64,000 nucleotides of DNA from Microbulbifer sp. VAAF005 (GCF_030012985.1 NZ_CP120233.1:2402501-2466500), one strand, 5' to 3'. Positions 40,255 to 51,868 are shown, counted from the stretch's first letter. Made by a program: numbers and translations. Notes: generated by a model not told the origin, from the sequence alone.

Positions 40255-40944
40255 ATGAGTGCAACCATCGCCATTGTCGAAGATGAACGCGCTATCGCAG
40301 AAAACTACCGCGATGCTCTGCGCCGCCACGGTTACCGGGTCGATTTATACAGTGCCAGAATTGAGGCCATGGATGCTTTTCGCCAGCGGCTGCCAGACCT
40401 GGCCGTGATCGATGTTGGCCTGGGCAGCGAGGTGGAGGGCGGTTTTGAGCTCTGCCGGGAATTGCGCGCTATGGCACCGAGCCTGCCAATATTATTTCTC
40501 ACCGCCAGGGACTCAGAGCTGGATATTATTTCCGGGCTGCGCCTGGGGGCTGATGATTACCTCACCAAGGATATCTCCCTACCCCATATGCAGGCGCGAA
40601 TTAACGCCCTACTGCGCCGCGTTAGCGTGCTGCGAGATCAAAACGATGAAGGCGAGAGCTTAACTCAGGGAAAGCTATGGCTGGATATTTCCAGGCTCCA
40701 TTGCCACTGGGATGAGCAACCCGTGGACCTGACCGTGACCGAATTCTGGATTGTCCACGCCCTGGCAAAAAGGCCCGGCCACGTTAAATCCCGCAGCCAA
40801 CTAATGGAAGCAGCCCGCGTGGTGCTGGATGACAACACCATCACCTCTCACGTCAAAAGAATCAGACGAAAATTCCAGGCGCTGGACACAGAATTTAATG
40901 CCATAGGAACCGCCTACGGCATGGGGTATCGCTGGCAGCTGTAA
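40255..40944 (+). CDS. pdsR: PDS-system response regulator PdsR
   Basis: OmpR-type response regulator of 229 aa. The receiver domain has EDERAI, phosphoacceptor Asp in AVIDVGLG, Thr in FLTARDSE and Lys in YLTKDIS. The winged-helix DNA-binding domain has VDLTVTEFWIVHALA and DDNTITSHVKRIRRKF and ends in YGMGYRWQL. It matches my memory of the 'dedicated sortase system response regulator' family. The ATG at 40255 begins MSATIAIVEDE; the longer ORF adds 26 unrelated residues. The paired kinase starts 35 nt downstream. Confidence 0.88.
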   Translation: MSATIAIVEDERAIAENYRDALRRHGYRVDLYSARIEAMDAFRQRLPDLAVIDVGLGSEVEGGFELCRELRAMAPSLPILFLTARDSELDIISGLRLGADDYLTKDISLPHMQARINALLRRVSVLRDQNDEGESLTQGKLWLDISRLHCHWDEQPVDLTVTEFWIVHALAKRPGHVKSRSQLMEAARVVLDDNTITSHVKRIRRKFQALDTEFNAIGTAYGMGYRWQL

Positions 40945-40979
40945 ACCGCCATCAGGCGAACAATTTCAAAAATTTAAGT

Positions 40980-43004
40980 ATGAACCTACGTCGCCAACTC
41001 TTGCTCGTCAGCCTTGTCGCACTCACCCTGCCCTGGGCCGGCTGCCAGTACCTCCGCCAGGTGGACGCCGCCCTAGCGCAAGGCCAGATCCAGGCAATCG
41101 AGGCAACTGCGGCGGCAATTGCCGCGCGCTTGGCCAGTGCCCCCCAGCTTATCGCCCCGGATCCTCAGCGCCTTTCGCGCCCACCAGGCGCTCAGCTCTA
41201 CCTGAATCCCCTATCTCAAGCTCCGAGAGTCGACGGCTATGGCGATGAGTGGCGAGCACAGCAACTGGAGCCCCGAGCCCTTGAGGACGGGCAGCTATCC
41301 CCTATGGCCCAGGTGACGCTGGGGCAACTGGATAAGCAAGTCTACCTGCTTCTCACTGTTTCGGACTCAACTCCCGCCTACCGGGACCCCCGCACAGGCC
41401 TGATCGCTGGTGGTGACACCGTAGAGCTGTTTACCGCTGACCGGCACTACATCCTGCCCGTCGCCAGCCAGGGGACCGCCAACGCCTTGTGGCACAACCC
41501 GAGAGAGGGCCGCTACGAGCGCGAGCTGCGCTTAAGGGGCCGCTGGACAACTTCTGGTGCCGGTTACCAATTGGAGCTGGCTCTGCCACAAGCCCTAACC
41601 GGTGGAGCCCTCTCTATCCGTATTCACGACAGGGCAAACAGCAGTGGCTCCTCACCGACTCGCAGCGCCAGCACACTTCCGGCAGATGGTCACCCAGGAC
41701 GCTTGGTAAGCCCTCTGCCAGACCTTCAAAGAGAACTCGACCACTTTGCGCGCCCTGGACTGCGCCTCGCAGTAGTGGACAGCGAGGGGTTTCTTCTTGC
41801 CAGCAACGGACAACTACAGCTGGCAGATTCCGAGAGCAATTCGTGGCTGAGAGACTGGGCTTATCGCAAATTGCTTTCCAGAGAGGATTTGCCACAGCTG
41901 CCGGAAAATAGCTTGCCTCTTCCAACGCCTGACAGCCGTGGCACCCGGGAGCAATGGTATTCAGGACCGCTGCAATCCCGAATTGGTGCGGTGAGTGTGC
42001 CCGTTATCACCCGGGTCGACGAAGTGGTTGAACGGCCACTTCTGGGGCAGGTACTCGTCCTGCAATCTGGCGAAGCGATGCAATCAGTCACCGAGGGAGC
42101 AGCCCACCGGTTGTGGTTGATCAGCTGCGCCGCGGCCGCAACCGCCCTGCTCTTCCTCTTGGGCTACGCCAGCTGGCTTTCCTGGCGCGTGCGCAAACTA
42201 CACCAGGCTGCCCGCAACGCAGTAGATTCCAGCGGCAAACTGCGCGGCAACTTTCCCCATTCAAAGGCTGGCGATGAACTGGGAGACCTAAACCGGGCCT
42301 TCGCCAGCCTGCTCGCAGAACTGGACCAATATCACCAGTACCTGCGCACTCTCGCCAGTAAGTTGTCACACGAGCTACGCACACCGCTGGCAGTGGTTCG
42401 CTCATCCCTGGACAACCTCGCCGCCGGGGAGCTCGACGACCACAGCCGCCGCTATGCAGGGCGGGCTATGGATGGCAGTGCAAGGCTGTCGGGGATTCTC
42501 AACAGTCTCTCCGCAGCCAGCAATCTTGAAACCAGTATCCACCAAGCGGAGCGGGAGCCTTTCGACCTGGCAGACCTGCTTGAAGTCATGACACAGTGCT
42601 ATGGCGATGCTCACAGCGAACACCGATTTACTCTGAACAAACCCACTGGGGAGCTAGCCTGCCACGGCGCACCGGAGTTATTGGCTCAATTGCTGGACAA
42701 ACTGGTGGATAACGCATGTAGCTTCGCTCCCGAAGGCAGTGAAATTTGCCTGTCAGTGGCAACAAACAGAGATACCTACTTGATCACAGTGGGCAATGAC
42801 GGCCCTCTGCTCCCGGAAGGTTACGCTCACAAGCTGTTCGACTCTCTCGTTTCTGTGCGCAACCAGGGCGATAATGCCGGCCACCTGGGGCTGGGACTGC
42901 ATATCGCAAAACTGATCGCAGACTTCCACGGTGGCTCCTTAAAAGCCCGAAACCGCAGCGACGGCAGCGGTGTAGAGTTCAGCCTGGAGTTGCCGACCGG
43001 GTAA
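40980..43004 (+). CDS. pdsS: PDS-system sensor histidine kinase PdsS
   Basis: 674-aa membrane histidine kinase. TM1 (residues 5-20) is followed by a large periplasmic region including a CBM9-like sensor fold (LYLNPLSQAPRVDGYGDEW, about 75-230), TM2 near 381-405, a HAMP-like linker, HisKA with SKLSHELRTPLAVVRSS (His about 464), and HATPase with VDNACSFAPEGSE and GHLGLGLHIAKL. It pairs with PdsR. A glycan-binding-like sensor domain in a kinase for a sortase system suggests sensing of carbohydrate or envelope material; this is inference. Confidence 0.88.
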   Translation: MNLRRQLLLVSLVALTLPWAGCQYLRQVDAALAQGQIQAIEATAAAIAARLASAPQLIAPDPQRLSRPPGAQLYLNPLSQAPRVDGYGDEWRAQQLEPRALEDGQLSPMAQVTLGQLDKQVYLLLTVSDSTPAYRDPRTGLIAGGDTVELFTADRHYILPVASQGTANALWHNPREGRYERELRLRGRWTTSGAGYQLELALPQALTGGALSIRIHDRANSSGSSPTRSASTLPADGHPGRLVSPLPDLQRELDHFARPGLRLAVVDSEGFLLASNGQLQLADSESNSWLRDWAYRKLLSREDLPQLPENSLPLPTPDSRGTREQWYSGPLQSRIGAVSVPVITRVDEVVERPLLGQVLVLQSGEAMQSVTEGAAHRLWLISCAAAATALLFLLGYASWLSWRVRKLHQAARNAVDSSGKLRGNFPHSKAGDELGDLNRAFASLLAELDQYHQYLRTLASKLSHELRTPLAVVRSSLDNLAAGELDDHSRRYAGRAMDGSARLSGILNSLSAASNLETSIHQAEREPFDLADLLEVMTQCYGDAHSEHRFTLNKPTGELACHGAPELLAQLLDKLVDNACSFAPEGSEICLSVATNRDTYLITVGNDGPLLPEGYAHKLFDSLVSVRNQGDNAGHLGLGLHIAKLIADFHGGSLKARNRSDGSGVEFSLELPTG

Positions 43005-43052
43005 CCGCCGTTGTGGATTGACAACATATCTGCACCGAGACGCCCGCTATGG

Positions 43053-43080
43053 TTGACAAACAACCAACTGTGGGGATAAT
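43053..43080 (+). promoter_or_regulatory. Sigma-70 promoter for rpsT
   Basis: TTGACA (43053-43058), 16-base spacer, GATAAT (43075-43080). This near-consensus pair would start transcription at about 43087, roughly 60 nt before the rpsT start. Confidence 0.75.
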
Positions 43081-43147
43081 GTCGCGTCCCGATCGGGCCC
43101 CAGGGCCTGTTAGTTACAGATTTATAGATTCCAGACAGGAGCAACCG

Positions 43148-43414
43148 GTGGCCAACTCACCTCAAGCGAAGAAACGCGCGCGCCAGAACGACAAGCGCCG
43201 CATGCACAACGCCAGTCTGCGCTCCATGGTGCGCACCTACATCAAGAAGGTAGTTGCGGCCATCGATGCCGGCGATGCGGAAAAAGCAAAAACTGCGTAC
43301 GCAGAAGCAGTTCCCGTTATTGACCGTATGGCAGACAAAGGCATTATTCACAAGAATAAAGCCGCTCGTCATAAGAGCCGTCTGAACGCTCAGATCAAAG
43401 CTCTGGCCGCCTAA
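43148..43414 (+). CDS. rpsT: 30S ribosomal protein S20
   Basis: Primary 16S rRNA-binding protein, 88 aa. The GTG start at 43148 is preceded by AGGAG and gives [15 protein letters not shown], the S20 N-terminus. The longer ORF begins inside the promoter region. Typical [15 protein letters not shown] helix and [19 protein letters not shown] tail. The GTG (non-ATG) start is in keeping with S20 autogenous control. Confidence 0.97.
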   Translation: MANSPQAKKRARQNDKRRMHNASLRSMVRTYIKKVVAAIDAGDAEKAKTAYAEAVPVIDRMADKGIIHKNKAARHKSRLNAQIKALAA

Positions 43415-43433
43415 CCCCTTAGGCAGCAGACAC

Positions 43434-43462
43434 AAAAAAGCCCCGCATTGCGGGGCTTTTTT
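43434..43462. terminator. Bidirectional terminator rpsT / proB
   Basis: Stem GCCCCGCA / TGCGGGGC, flanked by A6 and T6, lies between the convergent ends of rpsT and proB. The same stem core recurs after rpmA and the 209-aa unknown. Confidence 0.9.
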
Positions 43463-43481
43463 GTATTCGACACTTGCCAAT

Positions 43482-44618
43482 TCAGAGCAGGATCAGGTTG
43501 TCGCGGTGAATTAATTCATCGTCATCCCGATACCCCAAAAGGTCGGCAAACTTCTCCGATGACTGTCCCAGAATCCGACCACTCTCACTACTGTCATAAT
43601 TGACCAGGCCCCGCGCTATCTCGCGACCCTCAGCATTCCTGCAAGACACCAGATCCCCTCGCCTGAAACGCCCTTCAACAGCGGTAACCCCCACCGGCAA
43701 CAGACTGCTACCACTCCCAGTCATAGCCGCCTCGGCACCGGCATCCACTAACAGGGTTCCGCGCACCTGCAATTGCCCCGCGAGCCAGCGCTTACGTGCC
43801 GCTAGGGGATCTGCCTCTGGCAGCAACAGGGTACCCAACTGCTCGCCGGCACAGACTTTATCTATCACCGCCTCCAGGGCGCCGCCAGCGATCACTGTGC
43901 GAGCTCCTGAGCGCGCTGCCAGCTGCGCTGCGCGCACCTTGGTGGTCATACCACCACGACCCAGACCGCTGCGGGAATCCCCCGCCATCTCCAGCAGCTT
44001 GGGATCAAGTGCAGATGCCTCACTAATTAATTCTGCTTCGGGGTTATCGCGGGGATCTTCAGTAAACAGCCCATCCGCATCGGTCAAAATCAGCAGCGCA
44101 TCTGCCTCAACCAGATTTGCAACCAGAGCCGCCAGGGTATCGTTGTCGCCGAAACGTATTTCGTCAGTCACTACCGTGTCATTTTCATTCACGATAGGCA
44201 CAGCCCCCAGTGACAGGAGCGTGCGCAAGGTGCTGCGAGCATTCAGGTAGCGAGTGCGATTGGAAAGGTCATCGTGATCCAACAGGATCTGTGCGCTGCG
44301 AATATCAAAGCACCCAAAAGCCTGCTCATACACCTGCACAAGGTGGCTCTGCCCCACCGCGGCAGCCGCCTGCAATTGGTGGATAGACTCGGGCCGGCGA
44401 CACCAACCCAACCGGTCCATCCCGGCCGCAACAGCACCGGATGAAACCAGAACAACTTCGATCCCTCGACGGCGCAAATCAGCCATCTGTGCAACCCAGG
44501 CAGAAATGGCTGCGGTATTCACACCTCGACCATTATCTGTCAGAAGGGCGCTACCAATTTTTACCACCCACCGCTGGGCCTTGGTCAACGCCTGCCGGGA
44601 CACTGTTGCGGAGTCCAT
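43482..44618 (-). CDS. proB: Glutamate 5-kinase
   Basis: First step of proline synthesis, phosphorylating glutamate. The amino acid kinase domain starts [18 protein letters not shown], with [15 protein letters not shown] and the [22 protein letters not shown] and [12 protein letters not shown] motifs. A C-terminal PUA domain (about 280-375) is present, so it is the long form, 378 aa. GAGGGGG before the ATG. Between rpsT and obgE as in pseudomonads; proline probably feedback-inhibits it. Confidence 0.97.
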   Translation of the reverse strand: MDSATVSRQALTKAQRWVVKIGSALLTDNGRGVNTAAISAWVAQMADLRRRGIEVVLVSSGAVAAGMDRLGWCRRPESIHQLQAAAAVGQSHLVQVYEQAFGCFDIRSAQILLDHDDLSNRTRYLNARSTLRTLLSLGAVPIVNENDTVVTDEIRFGDNDTLAALVANLVEADALLILTDADGLFTEDPRDNPEAELISEASALDPKLLEMAGDSRSGLGRGGMTTKVRAAQLAARSGARTVIAGGALEAVIDKVCAGEQLGTLLLPEADPLAARKRWLAGQLQVRGTLLVDAGAEAAMTGSGSSLLPVGVTAVEGRFRRGDLVSCRNAEGREIARGLVNYDSSESGRILGQSSEKFADLLGYRDDDELIHRDNLILL

Positions 44619-44688
44619 GCTTCCCCCTCAGGACAAGATAACTATTGAGCGAGCCAGGCGAACTCAGCAACTGCTCGCTCCACACAAT

Positions 44689-45924
<1,236 letters not shown>

Positions 45925-46033
45925 TCATCCGGTGCGCAGATGCGCGCACTATCATCATACCAGCCGACAAGCCGCCTCCTGTGGGCAACTGCCACCCTAA
46001 CTTCCCGTCGCGGTCTTTTTGCGACTTTTCCAA

Positions 46034-46063
46034 CAAAAAAGCCCCGCAATAGCGGGGCTTTTT
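46034..46063 (-). terminator. Terminator after rplU-rpmA
   Basis: Stem GCCCCGC / GCGGGGC (46041-46047, 46052-46058), loop AATA. On the minus strand T6 follows. It separates rpmA from obgE. Confidence 0.85.
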
Positions 46064-46086
46064 ATGAAGCTTGGGCTAATGACCGC

Positions 46087-46344
46087 TTAAGCAGTTTCGA
46101 TAGAAACGAACTTGCGGTTGTTGGGGCCCTTAACTTCAAACTTCACAACGCCGTCCGCAGTGGCGAACAGGGTGTGGTCTTTGCCCATACCAACGTTAAC
46201 ACCGGCGTGGAACTTGGTGCCACGCTGACGAACGATGATGTTGCCTGCTGCTACAGACTGGCCGCCAAAGCGCTTCACGCCCAGGCGTTTACTCTCGGAA
46301 TCGCGACCATTTCGCGTACTACCGCCAGCTTTCTTATGTGCCAT
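46087..46344 (-). CDS. rpmA: 50S ribosomal protein L27
   Basis: 85 aa. Starts [20 protein letters not shown], the L27 N-terminus that reaches the peptidyl transferase centre, then [22 protein letters not shown]. It follows rplU by 17 nt in the usual L21-L27 pair. Confidence 0.98.
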   Translation of the reverse strand: MAHKKAGGSTRNGRDSESKRLGVKRFGGQSVAAGNIIVRQRGTKFHAGVNVGMGKDHTLFATADGVVKFEVKGPNNRKFVSIETA

Positions 46345-46361
46345 GAGTCGTTACTCCTCTC

Positions 46362-46673
46362 TTATGCCTTGATGCCAGTGATTTTAACTTCGGTGTACCA
46401 CTGACGGTGGCCCTGGCGCTTCATGGAATGCTTACGACGACGGAACTTGATGATTTTCACCTTCTCGCCGCGGCCGTGGCTTACCACTTCAGCAGTTACT
46501 TTAGCGCCATCTACAACAGGAGCGCCAATGCTGATCTTGTCGCCATCGACAACCATGAACACTTTATCAAAATCAATGGATTCGCCAGTTGCTACTTCCA
46601 GCTTCTCCAGGCGAAGTACTTCGCCTTCTTCTACACGGTGTTGCTTGCCACCGCTCTCAAAAACAGCGTACAT
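46362..46673 (-). CDS. rplU: 50S ribosomal protein L21
   Basis: 103 aa. Starts [20 protein letters not shown] at the ATG at 46673; the longest ORF adds 31 residues of non-L21 sequence. C-terminal [21 protein letters not shown] binds 23S rRNA. Divergent from ispB with a 249-bp shared upstream region holding both promoters. Confidence 0.97.
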   Translation of the reverse strand: MYAVFESGGKQHRVEEGEVLRLEKLEVATGESIDFDKVFMVVDGDKISIGAPVVDGAKVTAEVVSHGRGEKVKIIKFRRRKHSMKRQGHRQWYTEVKITGIKA

Positions 46674-46922
46674 ATTTCTATGCTCCGGTAAGGACGACAC
46701 GAAGCAGCGGGAGGACCAGTAAGTCACTGCTCCGCATTTCGGGAGCTTGCGCCGTGTGTTTAACATCTATTCGCCAAAAGGCCCGCAGACGACCCAATAG
46801 CCGCAAAGAGCCCGCAATTGGCGGGGCGCAGATTCTAATCAATTCGCCGGGTTGATACAATAGCGCCCCTTCGCCTTCCGGCCCCCGGGAGGCCTCTGTC
46901 TAGTCGTATAAGGAACTCTCAC

Positions 46923-47885
46923 ATGCTGCCTTTTCACCGGGTCGCCGCCGAAGACTTTGCTGCGGTTAACCAGCGCATTCTCGATCAACTGCACTCGGAC
47001 GTTCCCCTGGTGGAAAATATAGGTCACTACCTGGTCGAAGCCGGGGGCAAGCGCCTGCGCCCACTACTGGTACTGCTTTGTGCCAAAGCTTGCGGCTATC
47101 AGGGTGAGAACCATATCGATCTCGCCACAATTATCGAGTTTATTCACACCGCCACCCTGCTGCACGACGACGTCGTGGACACCTCTGACATGCGCCGCGG
47201 CCGCCTTACCGCCAATGCCAAGTGGGGCAATGCGCCCAGCGTACTCGTGGGAGATTTCCTCTATTCCCGCGCCTTCCAGATGATGGTTGCCCTGGAAGAC
47301 ATGAATATCATGGCAATACTCTCAGAGACCACTAACACCATCGCAGAGGGTGAAGTACAGCAGTTGGTCAACGCCGGTGATCCCGCAGTAAGCGAAGAGA
47401 ATTACTTCACCGTCATCCACAAAAAGACCGGCGCACTGTTTGAAGCCGCCTGTGAAACTGCGGCCGTATTAGCCAACTGCTCAAGTGAAGAACAGACTGC
47501 TTTGAAACTCTACGGCCGACATCTGGGGCTCGCCTTCCAGCTGGTTGATGACGCTCTCGATTATCGCGGTAATTCGGAAGAACTGGGTAAAAATGTTGGG
47601 GATGACCTGGCGGAGGGCAAACCGACCCTGCCCTTGATCTACACCATGGCCAACGGCAGCAAGGAGCAGGCACTGCTGGTAAAAACTGCAATTGAACAGC
47701 GCAGTGCGGAAAAGCTCAGTGAAATAGTAGAGGCCATTGAAGCCTGCGGTGCACTGGACTACACAATGGATCGTGCCCGGGCCGCTGTAGAAGACGCCAA
47801 AAAGCAATTGGCCTTTATGCCCGAGAGTGAACAAAAAACCGCCCTGCAGCAATTGACAAGCTTTGCTATCGAAAGAAACGTCTGA
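46923..47885 (+). CDS. ispB: Octaprenyl-diphosphate synthase (polyprenyl synthetase)
   Basis: Builds the ubiquinone side chain from farnesyl diphosphate and IPP. The first aspartate-rich motif is LLHDDVVDTSDMRRG (DDxxD), the second is DDALDYRG, with GDDLAEGKPTLPLIY. 320 aa. AAGGAACTCTCAC precedes the ATG. Divergent from rplU, as in Pseudomonas and E. coli. Exact chain length cannot be read by eye. Confidence 0.95.
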   Translation: MLPFHRVAAEDFAAVNQRILDQLHSDVPLVENIGHYLVEAGGKRLRPLLVLLCAKACGYQGENHIDLATIIEFIHTATLLHDDVVDTSDMRRGRLTANAKWGNAPSVLVGDFLYSRAFQMMVALEDMNIMAILSETTNTIAEGEVQQLVNAGDPAVSEENYFTVIHKKTGALFEAACETAAVLANCSSEEQTALKLYGRHLGLAFQLVDDALDYRGNSEELGKNVGDDLAEGKPTLPLIYTMANGSKEQALLVKTAIEQRSAEKLSEIVEAIEACGALDYTMDRARAAVEDAKKQLAFMPESEQKTALQQLTSFAIERNV

Positions 47886-48139
47886 AAATAAACGCTGCCT
47901 GGGCTATCTCACCAACTCGGGCAGCGCTGTTATTTTTAGCACGATAAAAGGCAGTACAACTCCTATCTCCTCGAACTGCCAACAATCCTGACCAGCATCC
48001 AAGCTTTATTCGCATCTATTTTCCATTCTCCCCCGATATTAGGTACGATTGTTCTTCTTGTTATTTTAAACGCCAGCACCAACTTTACAGGGCATCAAAA
48101 TAACAAACAGAAATGTAATTGGTATAGAGAGACCAGGAT

Positions 48140-48769
48140 ATGAAAAGCTCTACTGCGCTTTATCAGTTAAAAAATTACCCGGAAATATTCTTGGGCAGTA
48201 ATCTCATAAAAATTACCGGCAGCAAAAAAACCGAAGTTATGGATTATCAATTCGGGACCTATACCATGAATATGGGCGTGTCCGGTGACGATAAACCCAA
48301 CGAGTTATTTGCTTTTGACCCCAATGGGACTTTTATCGAAGACCCACAAACAGTCAAAGTTCACCATATTCGCATGATCGACTGGAGTGAAAAACTTCCC
48401 CTAGATCGCATTGAACCCTATCAAATGCGCAACGGTGCCGACATTATGGTTACCGGTCAGCTCAGCGACTGCTGTTTCTGTATAGGCGGGCATAACGCAA
48501 ATATGCCGGTCGTTGCCCATATTCGGCCGAGAAAAAACCAGGGGCTTAATGGCAAAGCCACGCACAATGCCGTTATCAATCAGGGGAAATTCTGGGTTTT
48601 CGGCGGGGTGCAAAAATCCCTTGGCCGCTCAGCTCTAAAGCCCCACCACCACAGCTACACCGACTACGCCTCTGTCGTTGGAGTGCGGGTTGGCAACCAG
48701 TGGCAAATCTACGCCCAGCACTTAAAAACTCCCAAAGGGCCAATCCAGGCTGTTACCCGACTCCTGTAA
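48140..48769 (+). CDS. Unknown 209-aa protein with a possible Cys/His/Thr deamidase motif
   Basis: No family recognised with certainty. Soluble, no signal peptide, no membrane segment. The segment MVTGQLSDCCFCIGGH...VVAHIRP holds Thr105, Cys111 and His127. Thr-x5-Cys followed by His 16 residues later, with L-S-x-C before the cysteine, resembles the active site of CNF1/BLF1-type toxins and CheD deamidases (BLF1 Thr88/Cys94/His106). This is inference from spacing only. ACCAGGAT precedes the ATG. It stands alone between ispB and manB and has its own terminator. A toxin-like or house-keeping role cannot be decided. Confidence 0.7.
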   Translation: MKSSTALYQLKNYPEIFLGSNLIKITGSKKTEVMDYQFGTYTMNMGVSGDDKPNELFAFDPNGTFIEDPQTVKVHHIRMIDWSEKLPLDRIEPYQMRNGADIMVTGQLSDCCFCIGGHNANMPVVAHIRPRKNQGLNGKATHNAVINQGKFWVFGGVQKSLGRSALKPHHHSYTDYASVVGVRVGNQWQIYAQHLKTPKGPIQAVTRLL

Positions 48770-48786
48770 ACAGACAGCCCTCAAGC

Positions 48787-48815
48787 AAAAAAGCCCCGCA
48801 TTTGCGGGGCTTTTT
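48787..48815. terminator. Bidirectional terminator, 209-aa protein / manB
   Basis: Stem GCCCCGCA / TGCGGGGC with A6 before and T5 after lies between convergent genes. Third copy of this stem core in the window. Confidence 0.85.
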
Positions 48816-48832
48816 ATACGAGAAAAAAGGCA

Positions 48833-50179
48833 TCAGCCGATCAGCTGAAGAAGCTCCTCTGTTTTCTCTCGCATCAACACCTCATCTCCCCGGGATTCAA
48901 CATTCAGGCGAACAACCGGCTCAGTATTTGACATACGCAAATTAAAACGCCACTCAGGGTAAGCGATACTCAAGCCATCCACATGCTCGACGCTGTCAGC
49001 TGCAGGTCCATACTTTTCTTCTGCCGCCTTTAATAGTGCTGCAGCATCCTGAACCTTGGAATTGATTTCTCCCGAACAAGGGAAAGCAGCCATGCGTTCA
49101 CCAACAAGCTGTGACAGCGATTTACCACTGCGACTTACCAACTCAGCGACTAATAACCATGGAATCATACCGCTATCGCAATAGGCAAAATCCCGGAAAT
49201 AATGGTGCGCGCTCATTTCGCCACCATAGATGGCATCTTCCTTGCGCATGCGCTCTTTAATGAAGGCGTGCCCGGTCTTGCTCTGCACCGGCTCTCCTCC
49301 AGCAGTGCGAACAATGTCCTCAGTATTCCAAAGCAGACGCGGATCATGAACAACTTTGGCGCCGTTATTTTTTGCCAAAAAAGCTTCTGCCAGCAAGCCA
49401 ACAACATAGTAGCCTTCGATAAAATCACCTTTTTCATCGAAGAAAAAGCAGCGATCAAAATCACCATCCCAGGCTATACCAAAATCAGCGCTGCTTGCCC
49501 GCACTGCCTCGGCAGTAGAATTGCGGTTTTCTGGCAAAATTGGGTTGGGAATACCGTTGGGAAAGTTGCCGTTGGGTTCATGGTGAACTCGCACAAACTC
49601 AAATGGCAAGTGTGGAGCCAGCGCATCAACAACCGCCCCCGCGCCACCATTACCTGCATTAACCACCAATTTTAATGGTTTCAATGCAGTATTATCGATA
49701 TACCCCAATAAGTGCTGCACAAAATCAGCGCGGTGTTCAAAGCGCTGCAAAGTGCCTCTTTGCTCAACCGGGGCAAAGTTGTTTTCTTCTGCCAAACGCT
49801 TGATATCCAGTAGACCGGTATCACCACTGATTGGACTACTGCCTGCACGTACAAACTTCATGCCGTTGTAGTCCATAGGATTGTGACTGGCAGTAACACA
49901 AATACCGCCGTCAAAATCCCCGTGGAAATTGGCAAAGTAGACCTCTTCTGTACCGCACTCGCCGATATGGAAAACATCGGCACCGGCATCTCGCAATCCA
50001 TTCACTAGCGCATCAGTCAGCTCGCCACTGGTAAGCCGTATATCATGTCCAACAACTACTCGACGAGCACTCAGAAACTGAGCAAAAGCACGCCCCACTC
50101 GATAAGCAACATCGGTGTTAAGTTCATCGGGAACACGGCCGCGAAGGTCATAAGCCTTAAAGCAAGTCAGCTCACTCAC
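48833..50179 (-). CDS. manB: Phosphomannomutase / phosphoglucomutase
   Basis: Alpha-D-phosphohexomutase, 448 aa, interconverting mannose-6-P and mannose-1-P (and possibly glucose forms) for GDP-mannose and exopolysaccharide. Starts [16 protein letters not shown]. The phosphoserine loop is [15 protein letters not shown], metal loop [12 protein letters not shown], sugar-binding loop GGEMSAHH, and phosphate-binding loop RMSNTEP near the end. Most like CpsG/ManB; the AlgC type is possible. Overlaps galU by 4 nt and acts with galU and the nearby manC. Confidence 0.94.
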   Translation of the reverse strand: MSELTCFKAYDLRGRVPDELNTDVAYRVGRAFAQFLSARRVVVGHDIRLTSGELTDALVNGLRDAGADVFHIGECGTEEVYFANFHGDFDGGICVTASHNPMDYNGMKFVRAGSSPISGDTGLLDIKRLAEENNFAPVEQRGTLQRFEHRADFVQHLLGYIDNTALKPLKLVVNAGNGGAGAVVDALAPHLPFEFVRVHHEPNGNFPNGIPNPILPENRNSTAEAVRASSADFGIAWDGDFDRCFFFDEKGDFIEGYYVVGLLAEAFLAKNNGAKVVHDPRLLWNTEDIVRTAGGEPVQSKTGHAFIKERMRKEDAIYGGEMSAHHYFRDFAYCDSGMIPWLLVAELVSRSGKSLSQLVGERMAAFPCSGEINSKVQDAAALLKAAEEKYGPAADSVEHVDGLSIAYPEWRFNLRMSNTEPVVRLNVESRGDEVLMREKTEELLQLIG

Positions 50180-51027
50180 TTGCTTTTCTCCTCAGCAGCC
50201 TGCTCTGGCAAATACACATTTTCATAAACGTGATTGGTAGCGTCTATAAAGCCCTCAACCGAACCACAATCGTAGCGGCGGCCCTTAAAAGCATAAGCTA
50301 ATACACAGCCCTGCTGTGCTTGTGCCATCAGCGCATCGGTAATTTGAACCTCACCATTTTTGCCTGGAGGGGTATCACGGATCAGATCAAAGATATCCGG
50401 TGTCAGGATATAACGACCAATAATCGCCATATTACTGGGGGCATCTTCCGCTGCAGGCTTCTCCACCATATCGGTGACCTGGTACAAACCAGGTTTAATC
50501 TCATTACCACCGATCACACCGAATTTATGGATCTGGTCCTTCGGCACCTCTTCCACAGCAACAATACTGCAGCGGAACTGCTTATACAGCTGGACCATTT
50601 GCCCCAAAACTCCCATGTCTTCATTCAGGCACAGGTCATCCGCTAGCACAACTGCAAACGGTTCGTCACCAACTAGGCGATGCCCTTGTAAAATGGCATC
50701 ACCCAAACCTCTCATTTCCCCCTGACGGGTATAAGAAAAGCTCGCCCTATCGATCACTTTACGGACTGAATCCAAATAACGTTCTTTACCGGTACCAGCA
50801 ATCTGGTGCTCCAGCTCAAAGTTGGTATCAAAGTGATCCTCAATGGCACGCTTGCCTCGACCTGTAACAAACCCAATCTCGGTCAGCCCTGCCTCTATAG
50901 CCTCCTCAACACCGTACTGGACCAGAGGCTTATTCACCAGCGGTAACATTTCTTTCGGCATAGCCTTAGTGGCAGGAAGAAAACGAGTACCGTAACCGGC
51001 AACAGGAAATAGGCATTTCTTGAGCAT
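50176..51027 (-). CDS. galU: UTP-glucose-1-phosphate uridylyltransferase
   Basis: Makes UDP-glucose for envelope glycans. The nucleotidyl transferase motif is [34 protein letters not shown] binds sugar; 283 aa is the usual GalU size. GGGGGAGCAGA precedes the ATG. The stop overlaps the manB start (ATGA). It heads a galU-manB operon, so both sugar-nucleotide steps are made together. Confidence 0.96.
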   Translation of the reverse strand: MLKKCLFPVAGYGTRFLPATKAMPKEMLPLVNKPLVQYGVEEAIEAGLTEIGFVTGRGKRAIEDHFDTNFELEHQIAGTGKERYLDSVRKVIDRASFSYTRQGEMRGLGDAILQGHRLVGDEPFAVVLADDLCLNEDMGVLGQMVQLYKQFRCSIVAVEEVPKDQIHKFGVIGGNEIKPGLYQVTDMVEKPAAEDAPSNMAIIGRYILTPDIFDLIRDTPPGKNGEVQITDALMAQAQQGCVLAYAFKGRRYDCGSVEGFIDATNHVYENVYLPEQAAEEKSK

Positions 51028-51343
51028 TCTGCTCCCCCAATCAATTAAAAACAGCGCACCCCGCGCAGGGCAGGCAACGTATCATAGCGTCGTGACGCGA
51101 GCACTTACATACGATAACGTTAGACTTGGCCCAAAATGTGAATTCCCCGAGGATAAAGCCCAAAACTATACGAATATGTTAGGGAATTAATATGCTTAAA
51201 AAGCAGTATTTGTGAAAACAATTCTCGCGCCAGTCACAAAAAGCGCCTTGACCGACTGGACAAGCGACACACAGCCCTTAGAATGCCCGCTCTTGCAAAA
51301 GTGTCCAATCTCAATTGCATAACCACCCACTAACGGGGAAATG
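51028..51343. other. Divergent intergenic region galU / fabA
   Basis: No gene seen. It holds promoters for both divergent operons. A mini-ORF MLKKQYL at about 51191-51214 echoes the galU N-terminus (MLKK) but stops after seven residues. No FabR-like or FadR-like operator palindrome was recognised by eye. Confidence 0.4.
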
Positions 51344-51868
51344 ATGAGTAATTTTGTACAAAAAAGTGAGTATACCAGAGAGGAGCTTCTGGCTTGCTCC
51401 CGCGGCGAGATGTTCGGCCCAGGCAATGCCCAGTTGCCAGCTCCCAATATGTTGATGCTCGACCGCATCACTCATATATCTAAAGAAGGGGGCGCATTCG
51501 GAAAAGGAGAGCTGATCGCTGAACTCGACATTCACCCCGACCTATGGTTTTTCGACTGTCACTTTCCCGGCGATCCCGTAATGCCTGGGTGCCTGGGACT
51601 GGATGCCATGTGGCAGCTACTGGGCTATTTCCTGGCCTGGAAAGGCAACCCCGGCCGCGGTCGTGCTCTGGGCTGTGGGGAAGTTAAATTTACAGGCCAA
51701 ATCCTCCCCACCAGCAAGAAGGTAACTTACCATATCCAAATGAGTCGGATTGTTGAGCGCAGGCTCGTTATGGGTATTGGCGACGGCAGTGTCTCTGTGG
51801 ATGGAAGGGAAATTTACACCGCAAAGGATCTTCGCGTAGGCTTATTTACCCGTACGGACAACTTTTAA
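51344..51868 (+). CDS. fabA: 3-hydroxydecanoyl-ACP dehydratase / isomerase FabA
   Basis: Introduces the cis double bond for unsaturated fatty acid synthesis. The active-site helix has [20 protein letters not shown], with catalytic His and Asp. Two ATGs are adjacent; the second (51344) is better spaced from GGGGA. About 174 aa. It is followed by fabB on the same strand (66-nt gap), the usual fabA-fabB pair. Confidence 0.97.
   Translation: MSNFVQKSEYTREELLACSRGEMFGPGNAQLPAPNMLMLDRITHISKEGGAFGKGELIAELDIHPDLWFFDCHFPGDPVMPGCLGLDAMWQLLGYFLAWKGNPGRGRALGCGEVKFTGQILPTSKKVTYHIQMSRIVERRLVMGIGDGSVSVDGREIYTAKDLRVGLFTRTDNF

Noticed and set aside
51191..51214. Short ORF MLKKQYL resembling the galU N-terminus
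   Set aside because: Seven codons only, on the opposite strand; similarity of four residues is chance.
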